NCBI GenBank assembly: GCA_031286585.1
Contig: JAITUC010000031.1
Location: 1 to 64,000 of the forward strand
Direction: 5' to 3'
DNA: 64,000 bases
Origin: Delftia acidovorans
Lineage (GTDB): Bacteria > Pseudomonadota > Gammaproteobacteria > Burkholderiales > Burkholderiaceae_C
The translations under genes and the position numbers were made by a program. Shown here one piece after another: positions 8,413-19,454 of this stretch (positions are counted from its first letter, which is position 1; the number at the start of each line of letters is the position of its first letter). The notes under the pieces were generated by a model, which saw nothing but the letters and a program-made list of their open reading frames with translations, did not search any database and was not told the origin of the DNA.

Positions 8413-9926
8413 TGGAAATCTTTGACGCACTGATGGCGGGCTTCGCCACCGCCATCACACCCGCCAACCTGCTGTGGGCCCTGGTCGGCTGCGCCCTGGG
8501 CACGGCCGTGGGCGTGCTGCCCGGCATCGGCCCGGCCGTGGCCGTGGCCATGCTGCTGCCCATTACCGCCAAGGTCGAGGTCACCGCCTCGATGATCTTC
8601 TTCGCGGGCATCTACTACGGCGCCATGTACGGCGGCTCCACCACCTCCATCCTGCTGAACACGCCCGGTGAGACCGCGAGCATGGTCACGGCCATGGAGG
8701 GCAACAAGATGGCCAAGAGCGGCCGCGCGGGCGCCGCGCTGGCCACCTCCGCCATCGGCTCCTTCGTGGCAGGCACCGTGGCCACCGTGGTCGTCACGCT
8801 GTTCGCGCCTTCGGTGGCCGACTTTGCCGTCAAGCTGGGCCCGCCCGAGTACTTCATGCTGATGGTGCTGGCCTTCACCACCGTCAGCGCCGTGCTCGGC
8901 CAGAGCGCGCTGCGCGGCATGACGGCCCTGTTCCTGGGGCTGGCGCTGGGCTGCATCGGCATGGACCAGATCTCCGGCGCTGCGCGCTACACCATGGGCA
9001 AGATGGAACTGCTGGACGGCGTGGACATCGTGCTCGTGGCCGTGGGCCTGTTCGCCGTGGCCGAGGTGCTGTACGCGGCCATGTACGAAGGCAAGGTCGT
9101 CGATACGCAAAACAGGATGGGCCGCGTGCACATGACGCGCGGCGACTGGAAGCGTTCGTGGCCCGCCTGGCTGCGCGGCACCGTCATCGGCACACCCTTC
9201 GGCTGCATCCCTGCCGGCGGCACCGAGATCCCGACCTTCCTGAGCTACGCCACCGAAAAGAAGCTGGCCAAGGGTGAGAACCGTGACGAGTTCGGCACCA
9301 AGGGCGCCATCGAAGGCGTGGCCGGCCCCGAGGCCGCCAACAACGCCACCGTGACCGCCGCGCTGATCCCGCTGCTGACCCTGGGCATTCCCACCAGCAA
9401 CACCACGGCCGTGCTGCTGGGGGCGTTCCAGAACTACGGCATCAACCCCGGCCCGCAGCTGTTCAGCTCGTCCGCCGCACTGGTCTGGGCGCTGATCGCC
9501 TCGCTGTACATCGGCAACCTGATGCTGCTGGTGCTCAACCTGCCCATGGTGGGCCTGTGGGTCAAGCTGCTCAAGATCCCGCGTCCTCAGCTGTACGCCG
9601 GCATCCTGATCTTCGCCACCGTGGGTGCCTACGGCATGCGCCAGAGCGCCTTCGACCTGTTCCTGCTGTACGGCATCGGCGTGCTGGGCGTGATCATGCG
9701 CCGCTTCGACTTCCCCACCGCGCCCGTCGTGGTCGGCATGATCCTGGGCCCCCTGGCCGAGGCACAGATGCGCAATGCCGTGTCCATCGGCGAAGGCAGC
9801 TGGTGGATCTTCCTGCAGCGCCCCATGTCGCTGACGCTGATCATCATCGTGGCCTGCGTGCTCATCGTGCCGCGCGTGCTCAAGCGCCTGCAGCCCAAGC
9901 CCTCGCCGGAGGCGGCTGCCGGCTGA
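8412..9926 (+). CDS. tctA: Tripartite tricarboxylate transporter large membrane subunit
   Basis: A 504-residue polytopic membrane protein of the TctA family. Conserved motifs are clear: [11 protein letters not shown] near residue 40, [20 protein letters not shown] near 75-95, and the repeated glycine-rich motif [13 protein letters not shown] in the second half. The ATG at 8412 overlaps the tctB stop and gives the usual family length; a GTG three codons upstream is less likely. A Rho-independent terminator follows, ending the tctCBA operon. Confidence 0.94.
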   Translation: MEIFDALMAGFATAITPANLLWALVGCALGTAVGVLPGIGPAVAVAMLLPITAKVEVTASMIFFAGIYYGAMYGGSTTSILLNTPGETASMVTAMEGNKMAKSGRAGAALATSAIGSFVAGTVATVVVTLFAPSVADFAVKLGPPEYFMLMVLAFTTVSAVLGQSALRGMTALFLGLALGCIGMDQISGAARYTMGKMELLDGVDIVLVAVGLFAVAEVLYAAMYEGKVVDTQNRMGRVHMTRGDWKRSWPAWLRGTVIGTPFGCIPAGGTEIPTFLSYATEKKLAKGENRDEFGTKGAIEGVAGPEAANNATVTAALIPLLTLGIPTSNTTAVLLGAFQNYGINPGPQLFSSSAALVWALIASLYIGNLMLLVLNLPMVGLWVKLLKIPRPQLYAGILIFATVGAYGMRQSAFDLFLLYGIGVLGVIMRRFDFPTAPVVVGMILGPLAEAQMRNAVSIGEGSWWIFLQRPMSLTLIIIVACVLIVPRVLKRLQPKPSPEAAAG

Positions 9927-9984
9927 GGCCAACCCGTTGCTAGCCGGCCCGGCGGTGCCACGCATGGCGCCCCGGGCCCCTGAC

Positions 9985-10016
9985 AGCCCCTGCCTTCCGA
10001 GGCAGGGGCTTTTTTT
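9985..10016 (+). terminator. Rho-independent terminator after tctA
   Basis: The stem AGCCCCTGCC (9985-9994) pairs with GGCAGGGGCT (10001-10010) across a 6-base loop and is followed by seven T. It closes the tctCBA operon. Confidence 0.9.
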
Positions 10017-10126
10017 CGTCCGCTGGTTGATGCCTTCCATTCACAGATGGTGTTCCAGCAGACCGTCTAGTCCCGCGCCGCACTTGAATCCATGATCCCG
10101 CCATCCACAGACATCGGATTCCTTGC

Positions 10127-11431
10127 ATGCGGCAACCCTTTCCATCACTTTCCAAGGCCTCGGGCGCGGCCCTTCTGGCGCTTGTGATTTCCACGCCCGC
10201 CATGGCGGGTTCGACGGTGCCGGGGGCGTCGGCTGAAGTCTCCCACTGGGCCGCCACGTGGCAGGCCAGTCCTCAGCCGGTCTGGGGGGCGGACTTCCTC
10301 TTTCCTGCCAACCTGCCCGCCGTTCTGCGGGACCAGACCGTGCGCCAGGTGGCGCGCATCAGCCTGGGCGGGCCGCGCCTGCGCATCGTGCTGTCCAACG
10401 CCTATGGCGGCCAGCCTGTGACGGTGGGCAGGGCCACCGTGGCAAAGCCGTTGCCGGCGGGCGCCATTGACGCTGGCAGCCTGCAGGCCGTGACCTTTGG
10501 CGGCAGCGCGCAAGCCACCATTGCCGCAGGCGCATCCCTGGTCAGTGACCCTGTGGCCTTGCCTTTGGCGGCGCTGTCGCAGGTGGCCGTGAGCCTGTAC
10601 CTGCCCGGCGCCACGCCTGTGCAGAGTTTTCACTGGGATGGGCGCCAGACCGGCTGGATCGTGGCGGGCGACCAGGCCGCTGCTGCGGCGCTGCGGACTT
10701 ATGACCCTGGCGCAATCAGCAGCACGGCCCGCCCGCTGCTCGCGGGCATACAGGTCGAAGCCAACACCACGGCGCCCGTGGTGGCGGTGATGGGCGACTC
10801 CATCACCGACGGTGCCACGGCCAGCCTGGACCGGGACAGCCGCTGGCCGGACTTCCTGGCCGCGCGCCTGGCGCCGCACGGCGCGGCGGTGGTCAATGCC
10901 GGCATCTCGGGCGCGCGCCTGCTGTCCGACGGCATGGGCGAGCATGCGCTGGCGCGGCTGGAGCGTGATGTGCTGGCCCAGCCCGGTGTGCGCAGCCTCA
11001 TCGTGCTGCTGGGCATCAACGATATTTCCTGGCCCGGCACGGCCTTTGCGCGGCAGGCGCCGCGTCCCACGCTGCAGGACATGGCAGAGGGCTATCGCCA
11101 ACTGATCGCCAGGGCGCGCAGCCACGGCCTGCGCGTGATAGGCGCCACCTTGCCACCCTTCGAGGGTGCCTTGCCAGGCACGCCGCTGGACGACTACTAC
11201 CAGGCCGAAAAGGACGATCTGCGCCGGCAGGTGAACGCCTGGATACGCATGAGCGGCGCCTTCGATGCGGTGATCGACTTCGACGCCGTGCTGCGCGATG
11301 GCGCCCATCCCTCCCGCATGGCGGCGCGCTTCGACTCGGGCGACCGGCTGCATCCTGGCGACGAAGGCAATCGCGCCATGGCCGACGCGGTGGATCTGAA
11401 CGCCATACTGCCGGGGCTGCTGCCGCGCTAG
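10127..11431 (+). CDS. Secreted SGNH/GDSL hydrolase
   Basis: A 434-residue protein with a signal peptide (residues 1-27, ending AMA). The N-terminal domain is beta-rich, as in many two-domain GDSL esterases. The SGNH catalytic domain follows: block I GDSITDG with nucleophile Ser225, block II VVNAGISG with the oxyanion Gly, block III GINDI with its Asn, and block V DRLHPGDEG with Asp406 and His409. All catalytic residues are present. It is expected to be a periplasmic or secreted esterase or lipase of unknown substrate. It stands alone after the tctA terminator and has no evident partners. Confidence 0.85.
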   Translation: MRQPFPSLSKASGAALLALVISTPAMAGSTVPGASAEVSHWAATWQASPQPVWGADFLFPANLPAVLRDQTVRQVARISLGGPRLRIVLSNAYGGQPVTVGRATVAKPLPAGAIDAGSLQAVTFGGSAQATIAAGASLVSDPVALPLAALSQVAVSLYLPGATPVQSFHWDGRQTGWIVAGDQAAAAALRTYDPGAISSTARPLLAGIQVEANTTAPVVAVMGDSITDGATASLDRDSRWPDFLAARLAPHGAAVVNAGISGARLLSDGMGEHALARLERDVLAQPGVRSLIVLLGINDISWPGTAFARQAPRPTLQDMAEGYRQLIARARSHGLRVIGATLPPFEGALPGTPLDDYYQAEKDDLRRQVNAWIRMSGAFDAVIDFDAVLRDGAHPSRMAARFDSGDRLHPGDEGNRAMADAVDLNAILPGLLPR

Positions 11432-11778
11432 GTGTGAACCGGCAAGAGCTTGTTTGCAGATTTGAGCCTGGACATCGGAGCGATGGCTCCGATGCCGCTG
11501 TGCGGTCTGTCTTGGGCAAGAGCTGCCTGAGCGGCGTCGAGCCCATGAATGGTCATCTTGGGCCTTCTACGACAACAAGGACAAGGGCGCCGCGCACTTT
11601 CATGCTGTCGGCCACGGTTGATTTCTGAACGATGACAGGGCGCCTTGCCGCAGATCAAGCCGAGCCCGAGCCGGGCCGAGCCTGCGCTGCCGCCCTGCGG
11701 GCTATAAACTAGCCCGATGGGGCGGCGAGCATGCCAGCCCGCCTGCCCACCCGCCAAATACCAGGATGACAGACGCCT
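11432..11778. other. Gap with a strong hairpin and possible coding remnant
   Basis: No intact gene is seen in these 347 bases. A perfect 9-bp hairpin CATCGGAGC-GATG-GCTCCGATG lies at 11473-11494 without a T run. Downstream, a plus-strand frame around 11530-11625 reads WSSWAFYDNKDKGAA and ends at a stop, which looks protein-like but has no start or recognised family. It may be the end of a decayed gene. The last 70 bases would hold the promoter of the ArsR gene. Confidence 0.35.
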
Positions 11779-12099
11779 ATGGACAGCCGCAATGACAGCA
11801 TGGACCTGAGCGACGACAGCGTGTTCGAGAGCGCTGCGGAGCTGTTCCGTGCCATGGCGGCGCCCGTGCGCCTGAAGATCATCAGCGTGTTGTGCAATGG
11901 CGAGAAGAACGTGACCGAACTGCTCGCCGACATCAACACCACGCAGCCCAACATGTCCCAGCACCTGAACACGCTGTACCAGGCCGGCGTGCTGGGCCGG
12001 CGTCGCGAAGGCGTCAGCATCTACTACTTCATCGCCAACGCGCAGGCGGCGCAGATGTGCCGCGCCATCTGCGCCCAGGTCGCCATCGCGCAGGGCTGA
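11779..12099 (+). CDS. ArsR-family regulator with three cysteines
   Basis: A 106-residue winged-helix repressor of the ArsR/SmtB family, with recognition helix region QPNMSQHLNTLYQAG and wing GRRREGVSIYYF. It carries Cys39 in VLCNGEK (second helix) and Cys94/Cys98 in the last helix. Such a distant cysteine pair resembles the persulfide/redox sensors SqrR and BigR rather than metal-binding ArsR (no CxC in the recognition helix). A role in sulfide or redox sensing is therefore inferred, not shown. It lies 62 bases upstream of the sigma-54 activator; whether they are co-transcribed is unclear. Confidence 0.82.
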   Translation: MDSRNDSMDLSDDSVFESAAELFRAMAAPVRLKIISVLCNGEKNVTELLADINTTQPNMSQHLNTLYQAGVLGRRREGVSIYYFIANAQAAQMCRAICAQVAIAQG

Positions 12100-12161
12100 G
12101 CGCGGCAGACCCGCAGGCTGCCAAAAGGGATCCCAAGGGGACTCAAGGCGACTCGGCTAGG

Positions 12162-13703
<1,542 letters not shown>

Positions 13704-13787
13704 GTCAACCGCCATCTGCAGGCCGAACTGTGGCCAAGAGGCAGGGCGATTCCTGCCGCTCCCAACCCCGGAACCAAGCCCGTGACC

Positions 13788-14936
13788 ATGAAAAACCTCC
13801 TCACCCGCCTAAAGACCGCATTCAGCAAGCCCCCTTCCGAGCCCGTTCGCCAGCAGGAACACCAGCAGCACCAGCAGAACGAACCCCAGCCGGATGCCGC
13901 AGAAGACGAGGTGCTCATCAACGCCTACTGCACCGTCTGGGACCTTCCCGCGCTTGACTTTCCGCACACGCTGGCCGGGCGCCGCGATCTTTCGGACCCT
14001 GAGCTGGCGCCCCATCTTTCCGGCTTTGTCGGCTATGTGCTGGGGCGCGGCGATGGGCAGATGACGCGCAACCGCTACCACGCCATGCGCCACATCCAGC
14101 GCGTGCAGCAGCACCTGAGCCTGGGCATTGCGCCGGACCAGCTCGATGCCTTTGCCGGCTGGGCGCAGCGCGCCAACGCCATCGCCTTTCTGGCGGACGG
14201 CAGCATCCGCGATCCGCAAGGCCGCATCCTGCTGGCCGCCAATGGCGCCGAGCCGGATGACCAGGCCGCGCTGCCCTATCCGCAGCAGGCCTGGCAGCGC
14301 AAGCAGCGCAGCGAACAGGCGCTGGCGCAGCGCGGCTTCACGCCATCGGCCAGCCTGCCGCCGCTGATCTCCGAGCCCGAACTGCGCATGCGCGCACCCG
14401 GCGAGATCGCCGCACGTGCCTTTGCCCTGCTCGCCGTCGCCGTGCGCGCCGAATCACTGCACAGTGGTGAACCGCTAGCGCCCGACGAGTTGTTCCAGCG
14501 CCTGCCGGCCGCCCAGGCCGCGCTCACCCCCAAAGAGCGCGAATTCATGGCCACTGCCCAGCCTTCCGAAGAGACCATCGCCAAGTTCGGCTGGCGCTAC
14601 GAAGCTGCGTACTTGCTGGAATGGGCGCTGGGCCTGGTCGATGCGCTGCCGTTCCCCGACGCCATCTGCGACGTGCCGCTCACCTCGCGCACCTTGCTGC
14701 AGGCAGGCGACCTGCAGGGCGCCCTGCATGCCGCGCGCATGCGGCCCGACAGCGAAATCCTCGACGCACTGGACCAGCACTACCGCCTGCACTGGATCGT
14801 GCGCCAGGCCCAGGTGCAACAGCAGCCCGCGCCAGCCGGGCTGAGCGCCGACGTGCTCATGGAACGCCACCATGCGCTGAACTGGCTGGTGCGCTTCGAG
14901 GGCAATGACTGGGATGACGTGGACACGCCCACCTGA
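13788..14936 (+). CDS. DUF4272 domain protein
   Basis: A 382-residue soluble protein without signal peptide or membrane segments. The second half matches the DUF4272 pattern: EIAARAFALLAVAVRAE (about 210-225), WRYEAAYLLEWALGLVD (about 265-280), CDVPLTSRTLL, and a C-terminal HHALNWLVRFEGNDWDDV. The first 45 residues are Gln/Glu-rich and probably disordered. DUF4272 has no established function. A GTG two codons upstream is an alternative start. It is followed by the decayed region starting at 15003. Confidence 0.75.
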   Translation: MKNLLTRLKTAFSKPPSEPVRQQEHQQHQQNEPQPDAAEDEVLINAYCTVWDLPALDFPHTLAGRRDLSDPELAPHLSGFVGYVLGRGDGQMTRNRYHAMRHIQRVQQHLSLGIAPDQLDAFAGWAQRANAIAFLADGSIRDPQGRILLAANGAEPDDQAALPYPQQAWQRKQRSEQALAQRGFTPSASLPPLISEPELRMRAPGEIAARAFALLAVAVRAESLHSGEPLAPDELFQRLPAAQAALTPKEREFMATAQPSEETIAKFGWRYEAAYLLEWALGLVDALPFPDAICDVPLTSRTLLQAGDLQGALHAARMRPDSEILDALDQHYRLHWIVRQAQVQQQPAPAGLSADVLMERHHALNWLVRFEGNDWDDVDTPT

Positions 14937-15002
14937 GACGTGCTGCGCAGGGTGCATCAAGAACCCATGCGGATCGGGGCGAGCACCATTGCACTGCTTG
15001 CC

Positions 15003-15814
15003 CTACCTGACAATCCGGTCGAACGCATACCTGCACGTGGCCTGCAATTCCTCGGGAGAAAGCTTCCGATCTGCAGGAATGAGTGCGGCCTGCCGGATGG
15101 CATCAGTCACATGCGCAAAGCTCGCATCCCACTCTGTTGCAACCGTGTCTCCCATGTCGCCAAGGGCGGGGTGCACGCTCGTGTTCCAGCAGTCCTTGAA
15201 TAGCGGCAGAAGATGGCCGAAGAGGCTGATGGTGTCGTAGATGTACAGCAAATCCTGAGCGTGCTTCGCTGGCTTCCTGTCCTTCTTGATCAGCAGCTTC
15301 TGGACCATGAAGCACAGCGGGTTGGCGACCTGAAGGTCTACCGGTGGTTCAAGCGGAATACCGTTTTGCGGACCTGCCGTGATCACCCACGGGTCGACCA
15401 GCAGGATCATCCAGATGACGAATCTTCTGGGCTGCGATGCCTGCCTTCTGCATCGTGGCATCTGGCGTGCCATCCCGCCTGCGCCCGCTGCCAGAAAGTG
15501 GTGTCAGAAACTCGGCGCAGAACCCCTTGCTGTCGCTGCCCAGCGTGTAGTGAGCCGCTGGCGGCTTGAACTCTCCTGCCAGTTGCTCAGTGACGCCATT
15601 TGCAGCCAGCGCTCTCCTCATGTCGCCGGCCAAGGGCGCCTTGTTGGCAAAAACCAGATCTGTATCGCGCGTGAAAACCGGCGGGTAGTCCAACCTGTTG
15701 GCCTGGGGATGCAAGCTATGCAGACCGTGGGCCCCAACCACCAATGAAGACCAGTTGCCCCCGCCAGGGGCTCAGCGCCTGAACCAGCTTGGCGAACGCG
15801 TGCAGGTCGTTCAT
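15003..15814 (-). pseudogene. Broken nucleotidyltransferase-fold gene (AbiEii/GSU2403-like)
   Basis: The minus strand holds a gene that would encode about 265 residues but is interrupted by two frameshifts. It begins at an ATG directly abutting the stop of the preceding gene and reads MNDLHAFAKLV, then LVFIGGW. One extra base in the C run near 15732-15735 moves it to the frame that reads AHGLHSLHP, TRDTDLVF, GFCAEFLTPL and DGTPDAT. A second frameshift near 15405-15411 restores VDPWVITAG, FMVQKLLIKKDRKP and DLLYIYDTISLFG. The pattern GGW...TRD.D and the KKDRKP..K..QD motif are typical of nucleotidyltransferase-fold proteins paired with AbiEi-like partners. Frameshifts would be confirmed by comparison with an intact homologue. 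Confidence 0.65.
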
Positions 15815-16213
15815 TCAGTCCCCCATGCCCATCAACGGCTGAAAAACTTCCCGGTAGATCAGTTCAGCCTGCTCCTTGCCTCGGGAAGAATGGTTGGATA
15901 CATCCAGCCAGACCTGTATGGCATCGGCAGTCATCTGCCCGCCATGGTCCACGGCACCTCGGAATGTCGATTCAGGCCCCTGCGCCTGTCGCACGATGAG
16001 GTCAGGCGCCCCTTCTGGAAAGGCCGTCAGCATCTGCCAATCTCCAGACGCGTCAAGACCGGGGCGGGGCAGCTTGCGCAGGTAGATGTGGGGAGGAACG
16101 CCGCTGACATGGCCAAGCGCCAGATTGTCGGCCGCTGCGAACAGGCCAAGGCAGCGCTCACCGGGAGCGCGATCCAGCAGCCCGCGGATCTGCGTTGCCG
16201 CAGGTATCCGGAT
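15815..16213 (-). pseudogene. Truncated AbiEi-like partner gene (3' part)
   Basis: About 130 codons of open frame, including LGLFAAADNLALGHVSG, LTAFPEGAPDLIVRQ, ESTFRGAV and IQVWLDVSNHSSRGKEQAE, end in a stop that is immediately followed by the ATG of the nucleotidyltransferase remnant. The pattern ADVxQVWLDVS.HPxRGxEQAEL is known to me from proteins annotated as AbiEi-family antitoxins encoded directly upstream of nucleotidyltransferases. No start codon or N-terminal domain is present: the frame runs straight into the stop codon of the Ig-like gene at 16214. The 5' part was therefore lost, probably when that gene arrived. Toxin-antitoxin function is inference. Confidence 0.5.
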
Positions 16214-18838
16214 CTAAAACGCTCCGCCGTCGCGCGCTCCAGTACTGCGCCGCAACGCCGCCACCCCCAACACCCCCAGCAGCGAAGCCAGCGCCAGCAG
16301 CGCCCACTCGGACAGCGTCGGGATCGCGGCCGCGCCTGCCGCCACTGGCACGGCCAGGGCCACCGGGTCCACGATCACGCCGTTTTTGGCGCCGTCGTCG
16401 TCGCCCTGTCCTCCGTCCGTGACGGAGTAGCTCACCTGGTTCGTGGTGGTGTTGATCGTGGCCGCGACCGGGTACCAGCGGGGCGTGGCATTCGGGCTGT
16501 ACTTCATGAGCACGGCGTTGGCCGGCACGGGCGTGGGATAGGTCAAGGTCACCTGCACCGTGCCTTGCACGTCGCAGCCGCCGGCCGTGAACTCGAACAT
16601 GCCCTGCGGGAAGGCATGGCCCGAGGGCGGCGCGGTGGCGGCGGTGTCGATGCCCGTGAACTGGTGCTGGGTGAAGGTGCAGTTCTCTCCGCCGCCCGTG
16701 AGGGACACCGTCGCGCTGCCCGTGCCCGTGCTGGTCGGTGCGGTGACCACGGTGTTGTGGATGGTGACCGCATAGGCCTGCGAGCCCGCGTAGGGCGCGC
16801 CAGGCCCCGTGCTGCTGTCGGTGGCGGTGACGGTGAACGGGAACGTGCCGGCGCTGGTCGGCGTGCCTGTGAGCGCCCCGGTGGACGGGTTCAAGGTCAG
16901 CCCTGCCGGCAGGCTGCCCGAGGTCAACGAGTAGGTGTAGGGCGCCACGCCCCCGCTGGCGGCCACGGTCTGGTTGTAGGCCTCGCTCAGCTTGCCGTTG
17001 GGCAGCGTCGCGGGTGCCATGGCAACGCCGGGCGCGATGGGGATCGAATAGGCCCGTGAGCTGGTGAACGGCGCACCCGTCCCCGTGGAGCTGTCTCTCG
17101 CGGTGATGGTGAAGTTGTAGGTGTTGGCAACGGTCGGCGTACCCGAGATCGCGCCGGTCGACGTGTTCAGCACCAGGCCTGCTGGCAAGGCGCCGGCCGT
17201 GACGGTAAAGGAGTAAGGCGTCGTGCCCCCGCTGGCGCTGACCGTCTGGCTATAGGCAACGTTCCGGGTCCCTGCGGGCAGGCTGGCGGGTGCCACGCCG
17301 AGGGTGGGCGGCGCGATGGTGAACGAATAGGCCCGCGTGCCCGCGAAAAGGTTGACATTGGTCGCCTGCACCGTGAAGTTGAAGGTGCCCGCAGCCGTGG
17401 GCGTGCCCGACAACACGCCGGCGGAGGAAAGGCTCAGGCCCGCGGGCAAGGCGCCAGCGCTGATCACAAAGCTATAGGGATGGGTTGCGCCACTGGCCGT
17501 GAAGGTCAGGCTGTAGGCCGTGCCGATCGCCGGACTGGCAATGCCGCCTGCGGGCGCGACCACCACCGTGGGGGCGCCTATGGTCAGGTTGTAGGTCCCG
17601 GAGACGCTGAAGGGAGCGCCAGCCCCCGTGGTCGCATCGGTGGCCGTGACCGTGAAATTCACCGTGCCTGCGCTCATGGGCGTACCCGACAGTGTTCCCG
17701 TGCCGGTGGAGAAGGACATCCCGGAGGGCATGGAGCCTGAGTTGATCACGATGCCATAGCTGTACGGCCCGTTGCCACCACTCGGCATGAACGACTGGCT
17801 GAAGGCGCTCAGGGCCGAGCCGGAGAGATTGCTCCCCGAGACCGGATTGGCCGACATAGTGGGCGCGTTGATGGTCCATGAATAGGCCCGGCTGCCCGAG
17901 AAGGGGCCCGTGCCCGTCGAGCTGTCCGTGGCGGTGATGGTGAAGTTGTAGGTGCCCGTGGCGGTGGCCTTGCCCGACAGCGCGCCACCGGACGACAGCG
18001 AGACCCCGGGCGGCAGCGAGCCCGACGTGACGGCAAAGGAGTAGGAACTGGTGCCACCACTGGCGGTGAGGGTGCCGCTGACCGCGGCGCCCGCAAGCAC
18101 GGTACCCAGCGAAGCAGGTGCGACGCTGATCGTCGGGGCATTCACCGTGAGCGTGTAGGCGCGCTGGCCTGTGAAAGGCCCGGTGCCCGTGCTGCTGTCC
18201 GTGGCTGCGGCGGTGAAATTGAAGGTGCCGGCGGCCATGGGCGTGCCCGAAATCACGCCACCGCTGGACAGCGACAGGCCCGCAGGCAGGCTGCCGGCCG
18301 TCACCGCATAGCTGTAGGGGGTCGTGCCGCCGCTGGCGGTAAGCGTCTGGTTGAAGGATGTGCCCACGGTGGCCGCCGCCAGCGAGGCCGGGCTCATGAC
18401 GATGGCCGGCGAATTGATGGTCAGCACAAGGTCCTGGCTGGTCACGGAGTCGGAAGGGTTGCCGCTGTCCGTCGCCGTGATCGAGAAATTGAAGGTGCCC
18501 CCCGCCATCGGCGTGCCCGCGAGGGTGCCATTGGTATCCAAGGTCAGGCCCGCAGGGAGCAGGCCCGTTGCCTTCGAATAGACATAGGGGCCGACGCCAC
18601 CGCTGGCACCGGCCAGCGACTGGCTGTAGGCCGAGGCCACCGTTCCACTGGCAGGGGCGGGCGGTACGTAGGTGATGGCGGCCTGCACCGTGGCCTGATG
18701 CACCGCCAGGGCGGACACCACCGCCAGCAGCAGCCGTGCCACCATGCGCGCCAGCGGCGATGCGGGCCTGGGCCTGTGGTCTGCGCCTCCTGGGAGCAGG
18801 AACAGCACGGGGAACATGGACACAAGCCAGCTGCGCAT
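16214..18838 (-). CDS. Seven-repeat Ig-like (He_PIG) surface protein with IPTL-CTERM
   Basis: An 874-residue repetitive protein. Seven consecutive units of about 85-95 residues, each built around xLPAGLxLxxxGxxxGTP followed by AGTFNFTxxATD, match putative Ig (He_PIG) domains. A terminal domain of about 140 residues follows (CTFTQHQFTG, FPQGMFEFTAGGCDVQGTV, VTDGGQGDDDGAKNG, GVIVDP), resembling the choice-of-anchor U domain. The C-terminus is a sorting signal: IPTLSEWALL, a hydrophobic stretch, then ALRRSTG (IPTL-CTERM). It should be exported and anchored to or released from the outer surface, probably as an adhesin. The ATG at 18838 has a good AGGGAG site; a start at 18745 would give a cleaner signal peptide. 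Its stop abuts a truncated gene. Confidence 0.8.
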   Translation of the reverse strand: MRSWLVSMFPVLFLLPGGADHRPRPASPLARMVARLLLAVVSALAVHQATVQAAITYVPPAPASGTVASAYSQSLAGASGGVGPYVYSKATGLLPAGLTLDTNGTLAGTPMAGGTFNFSITATDSGNPSDSVTSQDLVLTINSPAIVMSPASLAAATVGTSFNQTLTASGGTTPYSYAVTAGSLPAGLSLSSGGVISGTPMAAGTFNFTAAATDSSTGTGPFTGQRAYTLTVNAPTISVAPASLGTVLAGAAVSGTLTASGGTSSYSFAVTSGSLPPGVSLSSGGALSGKATATGTYNFTITATDSSTGTGPFSGSRAYSWTINAPTMSANPVSGSNLSGSALSAFSQSFMPSGGNGPYSYGIVINSGSMPSGMSFSTGTGTLSGTPMSAGTVNFTVTATDATTGAGAPFSVSGTYNLTIGAPTVVVAPAGGIASPAIGTAYSLTFTASGATHPYSFVISAGALPAGLSLSSAGVLSGTPTAAGTFNFTVQATNVNLFAGTRAYSFTIAPPTLGVAPASLPAGTRNVAYSQTVSASGGTTPYSFTVTAGALPAGLVLNTSTGAISGTPTVANTYNFTITARDSSTGTGAPFTSSRAYSIPIAPGVAMAPATLPNGKLSEAYNQTVAASGGVAPYTYSLTSGSLPAGLTLNPSTGALTGTPTSAGTFPFTVTATDSSTGPGAPYAGSQAYAVTIHNTVVTAPTSTGTGSATVSLTGGGENCTFTQHQFTGIDTAATAPPSGHAFPQGMFEFTAGGCDVQGTVQVTLTYPTPVPANAVLMKYSPNATPRWYPVAATINTTTNQVSYSVTDGGQGDDDGAKNGVIVDPVALAVPVAAGAAAIPTLSEWALLALASLLGVLGVAALRRSTGARDGGAF

Positions 18839-19068
18839 CGGAGATCTCCCTGTTTATTGATTTCCGGGGCCGCAATGGGGGCCCCTGGAGGACTGACCAG
18901 CCCGCATTGTCCCCGAAGTGCCTCCAAAGCGATGTAGTCTGTTCGGGTGACACGCGCCCGGGCAGATCGCTGCTTTTCCTGGATCTGCCCGCCCATTCCC
19001 TTCAGCGTGCACACCCTCCCGCACGCGCGCTGACGGCGCGCGGGCCCCGGGCATCCCCATGCAGCAGC

Positions 19069-19452
19069 TCAGGTCCGGGCGCCGTCGTCCGGGCTCAGCG
19101 CGATCGCCGCCAGGCAGCGGCACTCGCGCCACTGCCCGTCAATGCCATCCACATCGCAATGCCCGTCACGGTTCATCTGCACCCGCGCTGCATAGCCGCA
19201 GGCCCAGGGCATGCTCCAGCCAAAGGGAATGGTCAGCAGCGCGGCAGGGCGGGGCGCGCTGCTTGCGGGACATGGCTTCACCGGCGCGGGCAGCATTCTC
19301 TGATGCATCTCCACACCAATCACCCAGGCCCAGAACGTGCTCTGCGGGCGCCGTTTCAGCGCCTCTGACTGCAGCTGCAGCACCGCCCCGCCGCCCACCA
19401 GCAGCGCCCGTGCGCACGACTGCAGCGGGCTGTGCCTGGCACCGCCACCACA
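19069..19452 (-). pseudogene. Paralog A, 3' fragment of the tandem family
   Basis: About 125 codons nearly identical to the C-terminal half of the intact member at 22747-23445; for instance GAVLQLQSEAL, STFWAWVIGVEMHQR and IPFGWSMPWACGYAARVQ are shared exactly. The match extends at DNA level from the stop codon region to about 19450 and then ends abruptly, 3 bases from the stop codon of paralog B. The N-terminal half is missing and no proper start exists in the homologous part. The structure is best explained by recombination between tandem copies that fused the 3' end of one copy behind another member. Confidence 0.75.
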
Positions 19453-19454
19453 CT

